A DNA stretch of 7,761 bases from Deltaproteobacteria bacterium (GTDB lineage Bacteria > Myxococcota > XYA12-FULL-58-9 > JAUUZB01). The first letter of the stretch is position 1, and the number at the start of each line of letters is the position of its first letter. A program made the position numbers and the translations under genes. Under the pieces are notes generated by a model. It did not search any database. It was not told the DNA's origin and was given only the letters and a program-made list of their open reading frames with translations. Shown here piece by piece: positions 1-6,548 of the stretch. The stretch spans positions 1 to 7,761 of the forward strand of contig JAUUZB010000141.1 in the NCBI GenBank assembly GCA_030590185.1. The letters run 5' to 3'.

Positions 1-1
1 C

Positions 2-520
2 ATCATCGATGGGATGCTCACGGTCTGTGGCGACGAGCAGTACATCATCCCGACCTTGTCGGTGATGGAGTCGATCCAGCCAACCTCGGAGACCGTGGCG
101 ACCCATCAAGGTAACCGAGAGGCCCTATGTGTTCGGGGCGAGATCATTCCTCTCATTCGGTTGTCCCGCCTGTTCGATCTCCGCAACGCCAAGACCCGCG
201 CCGAAGACGGTCTCGCCGTGGTCCTAGAGAGCGCCGGCAAAAAGGTAGCCCTCTTGGTGGACGAGGTTATCAACCAGCAGCAAGTGGTGATCAAAACCCT
301 GTCGGAGGGTGTCGGGCGGACCGAGTTCCTGTCCGGCGCTGCCATCCTGCCAGATGGGCGGGTGGGCCTGATCCTGAACGTAGATGACATCGTGCAACGT
401 GGTGGGGCGCGCATTCTCGAAAAGATCGAAGAGGCGGCAAGTCCGGCGCTTGGCCTGCCTCCAGATAACGTTGCCGAGAACAAAGAGAACAACAACCAAT
501 CCTGCGAGGTATCTCCATGA
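2..520 (+). CDS. cheA: Chemotaxis histidine kinase CheA, C-terminal fragment (CheW-like P5 domain)
   Basis: Only the last 172 codons are present; the frame is open from the window edge, so the apparent ATG at 14 is internal (the preceding codons read IIDG). The visible part is the CheW-like regulatory domain that docks CheA to CheW and the receptor. Its signatures are the YIIPTLSVMESI segment, the V-R-G-E-I-I-P-L-I-R-L stretch typical of CheA P5 and CheW folds, and ALLVDEVINQQQVVIKTL followed by GAAILPDGRVGLILNVDDIV. A polar tail of about 35 residues follows the domain. The histidine phosphotransfer, dimerisation and ATPase domains lie upstream, outside the window. The stop overlaps the cheW start as ATGA. 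Assignment to CheA rather than a second CheW rests on the ILPDGRVGLILNVDDI end, which is typical of CheA; confidence is high. Confidence 0.95.
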   Translation: MIDGMLTVCGDEQYIIPTLSVMESIQPTSETVATHQGNREALCVRGEIIPLIRLSRLFDLRNAKTRAEDGLAVVLESAGKKVALLVDEVINQQQVVIKTLSEGVGRTEFLSGAAILPDGRVGLILNVDDIVQRGGARILEKIEEAASPALGLPPDNVAENKENNNQSCEVSP

Positions 521-1095
521 ACGATTATCGACGCGAATCTGTTGATGATGGATCAAACGGAGTCGATGGTTCATCCGACGGCCTCCGGTCCAGGGTGGCC
601 GGCAAGTACATGACCTTCAAGCTCGCCGACGAGGAGTACGGTGTAGAGATCCTCAAAGTTCGGGACATCAACCGAATCATGGAGATCACCCCCGTGCCCG
701 GCACGAAGTCCTTCATCCGTGGGGTGATCAACCTGCGCGGCAAGGTGATCCCGGTCGTAGACTTGAGGCTGAAGTTCAGGATGGGTCGAATCAAGGAGAC
801 GACCTGGACGGTGATCATCGTCGTCCAATACGAGTTTGAGGGCGCCGAGCTCATCATGGGGGTACTGGTGGACGAGGTGCTCGAGGTCCTCGACATCGCC
901 CCAAAACAGATTGAGCCGCCGCCGGATTTCGGCACCGGCGCCATCGATACCGAGTTCATCCTCGGCGTGGGCAAGGCCGGCAAGCGTGTCATCTTCCTTC
1001 TCGACATCGGCAAGGTCCTGACCGCGGAGGAAACCGAGATCCTCGCCAGCTCCGCGGGCAGCGCGGACGAGGCTAACCTGGGGGCAAGCGCATGA
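517..1095 (+). CDS. cheW: Chemotaxis coupling protein CheW
   Basis: A 192-residue adaptor that links receptors to CheA in the signalling array. The CheW fold runs from about residue 29 to 170. It begins [22 protein letters not shown], broken here as [11 protein letters not shown] then [11 protein letters not shown]. It continues with the [19 protein letters not shown] core; Arg74 of NLRG corresponds to the conserved CheW arginine needed for coupling. It ends with [13 protein letters not shown] and [18 protein letters not shown]. It is somewhat longer than the roughly 165 residues of enterobacterial CheW, because of a polar N-terminal extension of about 28 residues and a small-residue C-terminal tail of about 20. 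The ATG overlaps the cheA stop (ATGA), and GAGG about 8 nt upstream serves as ribosome binding site. It is soluble, with no membrane segment. Confidence 0.97.
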   Translation: MNDYRRESVDDGSNGVDGSSDGLRSRVAGKYMTFKLADEEYGVEILKVRDINRIMEITPVPGTKSFIRGVINLRGKVIPVVDLRLKFRMGRIKETTWTVIIVVQYEFEGAELIMGVLVDEVLEVLDIAPKQIEPPPDFGTGAIDTEFILGVGKAGKRVIFLLDIGKVLTAEETEILASSAGSADEANLGASA

Positions 1096-1163
1096 GGACG
1101 AGAAAAACCACCAAACGCAACTCTACCAACACGAAAAGAAACCCACCGGACAACGGATCTATC

Positions 1164-1169
1164 GAGGAG
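1164..1169 (+). promoter_or_regulatory. Ribosome binding site supporting the internal mcp start at 1176
   Basis: GAGGAG lies 6 nt before the ATG at 1176, a stronger and better placed Shine-Dalgarno sequence than the GGGGG run (1080-1084) before the in-frame ATG at 1092. It is the main reason for placing the receptor start at 1176. Confidence 0.6.
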
Positions 1170-1175
1170 ACAGGA

Positions 1176-3428
1176 ATGGCTACGTCAACGAGGAAAAAGA
1201 AGGCAACCAACGGCAGCCTAGACCCGCGGCTCATCGCGGCGCTGCCACAGGCGACCTTCGCCACGGACGGCAGAGGGAACATCTCGTTTTGGAGCGGCCC
1301 CATGGAGGAGCTCACCGGCCGCACCTCCGTCGAGCTGGTCGGGAAAAAGGCCTGGAGCGCCTTTCACAGCCGGAAGAAGCTCACCCCAGCCGAGCTCGCC
1401 CTGCGCTCCGAAGAAGAGGAGACGATGGAGGACTTTGTCGTCACCAACCGTCTCACCAAGGAAACCCAGAAGGTCACGTTCAGCGCCGTGCCGGTCAACG
1501 ATGACGACGACGAACCGTTGGGTGTGATCGCCACGCTCGGCACGAACGGAGCGGCTGGCGACTCCGGCGAACAGGCCGTTCGGGACCTGAACAACATTCC
1601 CACTCCGATTATGCGCATCGACCGAGAATTCAATGTCACCTACATGAACCCCCACGGCGCAGCCCTGGTGGGCCGGAGCGTGGAGGACGTGCTCGGCAAG
1701 AAATGCCACGAGCTGTTCCAGACAGAGCACTGCAACACACCCGAGTGCAGGTGTGCCCAAGCCATGCAGAAGGACGGGGTCTTTGGCGGAGAGACGCTGG
1801 CAAAGCCGGCGGGACTCGACCTGACAATCCAGTACACCGGCGCTCCGGTGAAGGACCCCGAGGGGAACATCGTGGGCGCCCTGGAATACATCGTCGACAT
1901 ATCGGACCAAAAGAAGGCCATGGACGACGCCGGGCTCAAGGTGGAGTATCTGAACAACATCCCAACCCCGGTCATGGCCGTGGACAGGGATTTCAACGTC
2001 GAGTTCATGAACCCGGCGGGCGCCAAGGCGGTCGGGCGCACCCAGGACGAGTGCAGGGGGCAGAAATGTTACTCCCTGTTCAATACCGGTCACTGCAACA
2101 CTGGCGACTGCTGCGTGGGCAAGGCCATGCGGCAAGACACCAACTTCACGGGCGACACCATCGCTGAGTTGCCGGGCGGCCCCTTACCCATTCGCTACAC
2201 GGGAAGCGCCCTCAAGGATTCCACCGGTACGATTGTTGGCGGGATCGAATACGTGGTCGACATCACGGAGGAGAACAGAGCAGTGGGGGAGGTAGAGACG
2301 CTAGCGAAGGCGTTCGTCAACGGTCAACTATCGGCGCGAGGCGACCCGGACCAATACGAGGTGATCGGGTTCCAGAATATCGTCAAGGGGCTCAACGCCA
2401 CGCTCGAGGCGCTGCTCGCTCCAGTCGACGAGGCCGTGTTGGTGTTGCAGCAGTTGGCCAAACGTGATCTGCGCGCCCGGATCACCTCCGATTTCGCCGG
2501 TGATCACGCGCTGCTCAAGGACGCCACCAACAGCACGGGTGAGGCGCTGCACGAAGCCCTCCTGCAGGTAGCGCAGTCGGCAGAGCAGGTCTCCTCGGCG
2601 TCGACCCAGATCGCCTCTGGCGCCCAGGCGGTCTCCCAGGGCGCCTCGGAGCAGGCCAGCTCCATTGAGGAGACCTCGAGCAATCTCGAAGAGATGGCCG
2701 GCATGACCAAGCAGAACGCGGAGTCCGCTGTGAAGGCCAATGACCTATCACAAACGATGAAGGGTGCCGCCGATCTGGGTCAAGGCTCGATGGCTCAGAT
2801 GCTCGAGGCGATGAGCAAAATTCGGCTCGCCGCGGAGAGCACCTCTCAGATCATTCGAGATATCAATGAAATATCCTTTCAGACCAACCTGCTGGCCCTC
2901 AACGCCGCGGTGGAAGCCGCCAGGGCCGGTGAGGCGGGGCGCGGGTTCGCCGTGGTAGCCGAGGAGGTTCGCAACCTCGCGCAGAGGTCAAAGGAAGCCG
3001 CCGGCAAAACAGAGGCCTTGATCAACGAGTCGGTCAAGCTCAGCGGCGAAGGCGAAACCATTACCAAGGATGTCGGCGCCAACCTGGAGGATATCGTTGG
3101 GTCGGTCGGCAAGGTGACGGATCTCGTGGAGGAGATCGCCGCCTCGAGTCAAGAACAGGCCCGTGGGCTCGAGCAGCTCAACAAGGCGGTCGCGCAGATG
3201 GATCAGGTCGTCCAGCAGAACGTCACCAACTCCGAGGAGTCTTCGAGCGCCGCCGAGGAGCTCGCCAGCCAGGCCGAGGAGCTCGCCGGCATGGTCACGA
3301 CGTTTGAGTTGGACAGGAAAGAGGTCAGTCGACCCGCGCAGCTAGCGCCCAGACAGCCTCGAGCCGAGATTCACTCGCCTGCCCTGAGGCAAGGGTTGGC
3401 TCCCGATCAGGACTTCAGGGATTTCTAG
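1176..3428 (+). CDS. Soluble methyl-accepting chemotaxis protein with three PAS domains
   Basis: A 750-residue receptor with no transmembrane or signal segment, so it is predicted to sit in the cytoplasm. Order (numbering from 1176): a PAS domain at about 18-122; two closely related PAS domains at about 138-245 and 259-367, each with the motif CxxLFxTxHCNTxxC; a HAMP-like helical linker at about 372-455; then the signalling hairpin to about 712. The tip reads [19 protein letters not shown] then [12 protein letters not shown]. The distance from the EET methylation motif to FQTN is 70 residues and from FQTN to the EES motif about 120, as I recall for E. coli Tsr, so this is a 36-heptad receptor without indels. 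Glu492, 499, 506 and 688 fall at the Tsr methylation positions. The C-terminal tail is flexible and ends DFRDF. An alternative start at 1092 (778 aa) overlaps the cheW stop as ATGA, but the extra 28 residues are basic, low-complexity and less GC-rich at third positions. The ligand is unknown. Confidence 0.95.
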   Translation: MATSTRKKKATNGSLDPRLIAALPQATFATDGRGNISFWSGPMEELTGRTSVELVGKKAWSAFHSRKKLTPAELALRSEEEETMEDFVVTNRLTKETQKVTFSAVPVNDDDDEPLGVIATLGTNGAAGDSGEQAVRDLNNIPTPIMRIDREFNVTYMNPHGAALVGRSVEDVLGKKCHELFQTEHCNTPECRCAQAMQKDGVFGGETLAKPAGLDLTIQYTGAPVKDPEGNIVGALEYIVDISDQKKAMDDAGLKVEYLNNIPTPVMAVDRDFNVEFMNPAGAKAVGRTQDECRGQKCYSLFNTGHCNTGDCCVGKAMRQDTNFTGDTIAELPGGPLPIRYTGSALKDSTGTIVGGIEYVVDITEENRAVGEVETLAKAFVNGQLSARGDPDQYEVIGFQNIVKGLNATLEALLAPVDEAVLVLQQLAKRDLRARITSDFAGDHALLKDATNSTGEALHEALLQVAQSAEQVSSASTQIASGAQAVSQGASEQASSIEETSSNLEEMAGMTKQNAESAVKANDLSQTMKGAADLGQGSMAQMLEAMSKIRLAAESTSQIIRDINEISFQTNLLALNAAVEAARAGEAGRGFAVVAEEVRNLAQRSKEAAGKTEALINESVKLSGEGETITKDVGANLEDIVGSVGKVTDLVEEIAASSQEQARGLEQLNKAVAQMDQVVQQNVTNSEESSSAAEELASQAEELAGMVTTFELDRKEVSRPAQLAPRQPRAEIHSPALRQGLAPDQDFRDF
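1587..2276 (+). repeat. Tandem protein-level duplication of a cysteine-containing PAS domain within the receptor
   Basis: Two copies start with LNNIPTP at 1587 and 1950 and keep a constant 121-residue offset. The matching Cys residues are (numbering from 1176) 177/298, 186/307 and 191/312, and both copies contain HCNT. Both end in a GG/GA-(I/L)EY-(I/V)VDI strand. The DNA has diverged, so this is an old domain duplication and not a recent DNA repeat. Confidence 0.85.
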
Positions 3429-3445
3429 CGAATCAACCGGGCTGA

Positions 3446-3467
3446 CGTGCGGGGTGATGCCCGCACG
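3446..3467 (+). promoter_or_regulatory. Stem-loop at the mcp/cheR junction with cheR start codons in the loop
   Basis: CGTGCGGG at 3446-3453 pairs perfectly with CCCGCACG at 3460-3467, giving an 8-bp GC-rich stem around the 6-nt loop GTGATG. The loop holds the two upstream candidate cheR start codons (GTG 3454, ATG 3457). No T-run follows, so it does not look like a standard intrinsic terminator. It could modulate cheR translation, protect the upstream mcp mRNA from decay, or be chance. The structure is seen; the function is inferred. Confidence 0.5.
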
Positions 3468-4383
3468 AGCCAATCCCATGCTTGCCGTCGCCACCTCCAA
3501 CAATGAGCCGATGGACCCGGCGCTCTTTCGTCGCTTTCGCAGGATCGTGTACGAGAACGCCGGCATCCATCTACGCGATGGGAAAGAGGCGTTGGTGAAG
3601 GCGCGCCTCTCCAAGCGGCTGCGGGCTCTCGGCCTGCCCAATCTGCGCAAGTACCTCGATTTCCTTCATCGGGACGAGAGCGGTCAGGAGCTAGTGCAGT
3701 TGCTCGACGTCATCTCGACCAACTTCACCAGCTTCTTCCGTGAACGGGAGCACTTTGAGCTACTGAGCGATACCCTCAAGCGGCTCAGGGCCAACGGACA
3801 ACGGAGGTTCCGTCTTTGGTCCGCCGCCTCCTCTAGCGGTGAGGAACCGTATTCGATGGCCATCGCCGCCAGTCTCGGGCTCGACGACGAGGCGGTCGAT
3901 TACCAGATTCTGGCCACCGACATCTCCACCTCCGTCCTCGCCCGGGCTGAACAGGCGATCTACCCGGAGAAGACCCTGGCGCCGGTAACCAAAGTGGAGC
4001 GGACCCGGGGCTTTCGGCGGCACAGGATAGGGACCGAGACCCATTGGCAGGTGAGGCGGGAGGTGAAGGCCCGAGTGCTGTTGCGGCGCCTAAACCTCGC
4101 CCAGCCGCCCTTTCCCATGAAGGGGCCCCTCGACATCATCTTCTGCCGAAACGTCATGATCTACTTCGACCGCCCGGTACGACAGGCGTTGGTGGCGGAG
4201 ATGGAACGCCTGTTGCCGGAGAACGGCCTGTTGGTGATCGGGCACGCCGAGACACTCACCGGGCTCGATACGGGCCTGCGGATGGTGACCCCATCGGTTT
4301 ACCGCAGAGAGACGATCCAGACCGGCTCGCGCCCCCGCCGGAGAAGAGGTCTGCGCGCCCGTGAGCCTCGGAACCGACGATGA
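3457..4383 (+). CDS. cheR: Chemotaxis protein methyltransferase CheR
   Basis: Transfers methyl groups from S-adenosylmethionine to receptor glutamates. It is 308 residues from ATG 3457. The N-terminal helical domain (about 20-85) reads FRRFRRIVYENAGIHL and KARLSKRLRALGL. It is followed by STNFTSFFRE, the SAM-binding loop WSAASSSGEEPYS (121-133), the acidic residue of ATDIS (Asp155) and the CRNVMIYFD strand (230-238), then GLLVIGHAETL. The segment between YPEKTL and the CRNV strand has about the length of the E. coli CheR beta-subdomain that binds receptor tails. The extreme C-terminus (291-308) is very arginine-rich, which is unusual. The start is uncertain: GTG 3454, ATG 3457, ATG 3478 and ATG 3511 are all in frame, none has a convincing ribosome binding site, and family homology begins near 3511. 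The stop overlaps cheD as ATGA. Confidence 0.95.
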   Translation: MPARANPMLAVATSNNEPMDPALFRRFRRIVYENAGIHLRDGKEALVKARLSKRLRALGLPNLRKYLDFLHRDESGQELVQLLDVISTNFTSFFREREHFELLSDTLKRLRANGQRRFRLWSAASSSGEEPYSMAIAASLGLDDEAVDYQILATDISTSVLARAEQAIYPEKTLAPVTKVERTRGFRRHRIGTETHWQVRREVKARVLLRRLNLAQPPFPMKGPLDIIFCRNVMIYFDRPVRQALVAEMERLLPENGLLVIGHAETLTGLDTGLRMVTPSVYRRETIQTGSRPRRRRGLRAREPRNRR

Positions 4384-5384
4384 TGCGGCAAACAACCCAT
4401 CACATTGCTCGCGGCATGAGTCGCGTGGCGAGCAGCCCGGAGATCATCAAGTCGGTGGTGGGCTCGGGGTATGTCGTTGCATGCCACTCCGCGGGCTTCG
4501 AGGTTGGCGGTCTCCTGCACATTGGCCACCAGGCCCATCGAACCTGCAACAAACAGGCGTCAGCCCACGCCCAGGCGACCGCCATCCAACGGTTCCTCCT
4601 GGCGCTCGAGCAGGGGGGACTCAGCCCGACCCGCGCCAATGCCGTCATCGTCGGCGGCGCCGACCTGCTCGAGCTGTCGCCCAGGTCCTTGAGAAATTCT
4701 CTGGCGAGCGCTCGGGCTCTAATGATCGACCATGTCCTCCTCGAGAGCGGCATCGGCATGACACAACGGCACCTCGGTGGAACCAAGAGCCGGCAGGTCG
4801 TGCTAGATCTCGGCAGCCACTCCCTGACCGTCACCGACAGCGTCGCCCAGAACCGGGACCGCCTCGTTTCGGCGCGGAGCCCATCCGGCTGGTACTCATT
4901 TGGAAACGGCCGCGACGAGACGACCACCGTTGATATCGGGTGCCTGCACGTGGACCGGGGTCCGGCGCGCTTGACGGCCTTGTTGGGCTCCTGCGTAGGG
5001 GTAGCCCTGTGGGAGCCGACCAGCAAGATAGGATCACTCGCCCACGTGATGATGCCTCATTGCCCCGAGGGCAATCTGCAAAAAGCGAAATTCGCCGACA
5101 CGGTAGTCCCCGCGCTGCTCGAGGCCATGAGCCGGGCCGGCGTAAATGGTGGCGCGGTCGAAGCAAAATTGGCCGGGGGATCGCGGAGCATGTTTTCACC
5201 GGAGCACGAAGGCGTCGGTCAAGTAGGCAAGAACAACCTGCAGGTAGTCAGGCGAGAACTCGAGAAGGCGAGAATCCCCGTCGTGGGCGAGGACGTGGGT
5301 GGCGGCATCGGACGAAAGATGTCGGTCGATTTGGACACCTTTCGGGTCAGGGTGAAAATGCTGTCGCGGCGGGGAGAGGTGTGA
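4380..5384 (+). CDS. cheD: Double-domain CheD: degenerate N-terminal CheD-like domain fused to an intact CheD glutamine deamidase
   Basis: CheD deamidates receptor glutamines and in some bacteria works with CheC. At 334 residues this protein is about twice the usual CheD (about 150-200). The C-terminal half (about 180-330) is canonical: LTALLGSCVGVALW, GSLAHVMMPH, FADTVVPALLEAM, KLAGGSRSMF, GKNNLQVVRRELEKARIPVV, EDVGGGIGRKMSVDL. Thr199, Cys205 and His222 keep the 6- and 17-residue spacing of the catalytic Thr-Cys-His of Thermotoga CheD (T21, C27, H44, from memory). The N-terminal half (about 17-152) looks like a second CheD fold: VVGSGYVVA, GGLLHIGH, AIQRFLLALEQGG, VIVGGADLL, HLGGTKSRQVVLDL. 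In it Cys is replaced by Gly30 and Thr by Lys24, while His47 keeps the 17-residue spacing. It is therefore probably a non-catalytic partner or regulatory domain. The start overlaps the cheR stop (ATGA); ATG 4383 is an equal alternative. Confidence 0.93.
   Translation: MMRQTTHHIARGMSRVASSPEIIKSVVGSGYVVACHSAGFEVGGLLHIGHQAHRTCNKQASAHAQATAIQRFLLALEQGGLSPTRANAVIVGGADLLELSPRSLRNSLASARALMIDHVLLESGIGMTQRHLGGTKSRQVVLDLGSHSLTVTDSVAQNRDRLVSARSPSGWYSFGNGRDETTTVDIGCLHVDRGPARLTALLGSCVGVALWEPTSKIGSLAHVMMPHCPEGNLQKAKFADTVVPALLEAMSRAGVNGGAVEAKLAGGSRSMFSPEHEGVGQVGKNNLQVVRRELEKARIPVVGEDVGGGIGRKMSVDLDTFRVRVKMLSRRGEV
4428..4835 (+). other. Degenerate CheD-like N-terminal domain inside cheD
   Basis: Codons 17-152 of the CheD gene. 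The offset to the intact copy is 175 residues at the Gly30/Cys205 site and 174 at the GG(A/S) motif (92/266), the GG of the last motif (133/307), the Arg (138/312) and the Asp-Leu (143/317). The domain has an extra five residues before the HLGG motif and lacks the loop after GGAD that holds MFSPEHEG in copy two, which keeps the net offset at 174. The catalytic Cys and Thr are missing. Confidence 0.75.
5371..5380 (+). promoter_or_regulatory. Ribosome binding site for cheB inside the cheD 3' end
   Basis: The purine run GGGGAGAGGT lies in the last cheD codons. It is spaced suitably for GTG 5381 (4 nt after GGGGAG) or GTG 5387 (6 nt after GAGGT), so both are possible initiators. There is no ATG before 5411. 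Confidence 0.55.
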
Positions 5385-6526
5385 CGGTGGGCATCGACGG
5401 AATCCGGGTCATGGTCGTGGACGATTCGGCAGTCGTTCGCCAATCACTGCGCAACATCTTCAACGCGGCGCCGGGCTTTGGGGACGTGGAGACAGCCGCC
5501 GATGGGCGCACGGCCCTTCGAAAGATCGCCAGGTTTGATCCGGATATCGTGACTCTGGATGTGGAGATGCCCGGGCTGGATGGCCTGGCGACGCTCAAGA
5601 GAATCATGAAGGCGGCACCGAGGCCGGTCGTGATGCTCAGCGCCTACACCTCCGCGGGCGCTTACCGGACGGTGAGAGCCCTCGAGCTAGGTGCCCTCGA
5701 TTTCATTCAGAAACCGAGCGGCTCCTTCTCAGGAGCCCGAGAAACCATCGCCGCGGAGTTGGTCGCCAAGATCAGGGCATTGGCGAAAAAACGCAAACGC
5801 CACGGCCGCGCTGTACATACCAGCCCGGCGGAGCGCCGAGATGTCGTCGAGCGCCGACCGGAGTCCGGGTGCACCGCTGCCTGGTCCCAGATCATCGTGG
5901 CCATCGGCGCGTCGACCGGCGGCACCGAGGCCATCCGGCTCGTTCTCTCCGAGCTACCCTCGACCTTTCCGGCGGGGATCGTCGTGGCCCAGCACATGCC
6001 AGAGGGGTACACGCTGGCCTTCGCCACCCGCCTCAACGAGACCTGCGCTCTCTCGGTCAAGGAAGCATCTCATCACGATCTGGTGACCCCTGGCCGCGCC
6101 CTCATCGCCCCCGGGCACAGTCACCTACTCGTGCGGCGCGATCACAATAAGACCTTCGTCGACCTCAGTCGCGGTGAGAAGGTCAACGGGCACAGGCCAT
6201 CGGTCGACGTTCTCCTGCACTCGGTGGCACAGGCGGTGGGGCCCTTGGGGATTGGAGTCGTTCTCACCGGCATGGGGAAGGATGGCGCCGCTGGCCTTTG
6301 TGAGTTGCACGTCGCGGGTGGAAGTACGATCGCCCAGGATGAAGCGTCCTCCGTGGTGTACGGCATGCCAAAGGCAGCGCTCGACGAAGGTGGGGTTCAA
6401 CGCGTCGTCAGTCTCAGAGACGTCCCGCGCGCCATCCTGCAGGCGGTCGCGGCCATGGGGCCTCGGGGCCGGCAAAGAGAAACACCAACAGGCGGGCATC
6501 GTCGCGTGTCTAGAAAATCACTATAG
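5381..6526 (+). CDS. cheB: Chemotaxis response regulator and glutamate methylesterase CheB
   Basis: Removes receptor methyl esters (and can deamidate receptor glutamines) when phosphorylated by CheA. It is 381 residues from GTG 5381. The receiver domain (about 8-125) has the acidic pair Asp14-Asp15 in VVDDSAVVR, the phospho-acceptor Asp60 in VTLDVEMPGLDGL, and Lys111 in the FIQKPSG motif. A basic linker of about 35 residues (134-169) leads to the methylesterase domain. There the catalytic triad is visible: Ser178 in IGASTGG, His205 in VAQHMPEGY and Asp301 in LTGMGKDGA. YGMPKAAL near the end is also typical. The GTG overlaps the cheD stop as GTGA; GTG 5387 is a plausible alternative, and the methylesterase CDS cannot begin much later without cutting the receiver domain. 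The short basic C-terminal tail after about residue 360 has no known role. Confidence 0.96.
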   Translation: MTVGIDGIRVMVVDDSAVVRQSLRNIFNAAPGFGDVETAADGRTALRKIARFDPDIVTLDVEMPGLDGLATLKRIMKAAPRPVVMLSAYTSAGAYRTVRALELGALDFIQKPSGSFSGARETIAAELVAKIRALAKKRKRHGRAVHTSPAERRDVVERRPESGCTAAWSQIIVAIGASTGGTEAIRLVLSELPSTFPAGIVVAQHMPEGYTLAFATRLNETCALSVKEASHHDLVTPGRALIAPGHSHLLVRRDHNKTFVDLSRGEKVNGHRPSVDVLLHSVAQAVGPLGIGVVLTGMGKDGAAGLCELHVAGGSTIAQDEASSVVYGMPKAALDEGGVQRVVSLRDVPRAILQAVAAMGPRGRQRETPTGGHRRVSRKSL

Positions 6527-6531
6527 AATCC

Positions 6532-6536
6532 GGAGG
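6532..6536 (+). promoter_or_regulatory. Ribosome binding site before the YkgJ-like gene
   Basis: A perfect GGAGG lies in the 22-nt gap after cheB, 12 nt before ATG 6549, which is slightly far. It supports 6549 as start, since no other ATG, GTG or TTG in this frame lies closer to it. Confidence 0.5.
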
Positions 6537-6548
6537 CTGTGCACCGTC

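Noticed and set aside
1218..2135. Long open frame on the minus strand opposite the receptor (305 codons)
   Set aside because: It lies wholly antisense to a clear receptor gene, shows no family motifs, and is explained by GC-rich codon bias keeping the antisense frame open.
4361..4933. Alternative + strand open frame over the cheR/cheD junction
   Set aside because: Its translation is Arg/Pro-rich low-complexity sequence, while the overlapping cheD frame has recognisable domain motifs.
4940..5380. Upstream in-frame extension of the cheB frame across cheD
   Set aside because: The extension is arginine/glycine-rich shadow sequence of the CheD gene. CheB homology begins just after GTG 5381.
6522..6527. 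TATAGA as a possible -10 promoter box before the YkgJ-like gene
   Set aside because: No recognisable -35 box lies 16-18 nt upstream, and the sequence partly consists of the cheB stop codon region.
6174..6548. Upstream extension of the YkgJ-like frame into cheB
   Set aside because: It overlaps the CheB catalytic region in another frame and has no cysteine-cluster features. The family motif starts right after ATG 6549.
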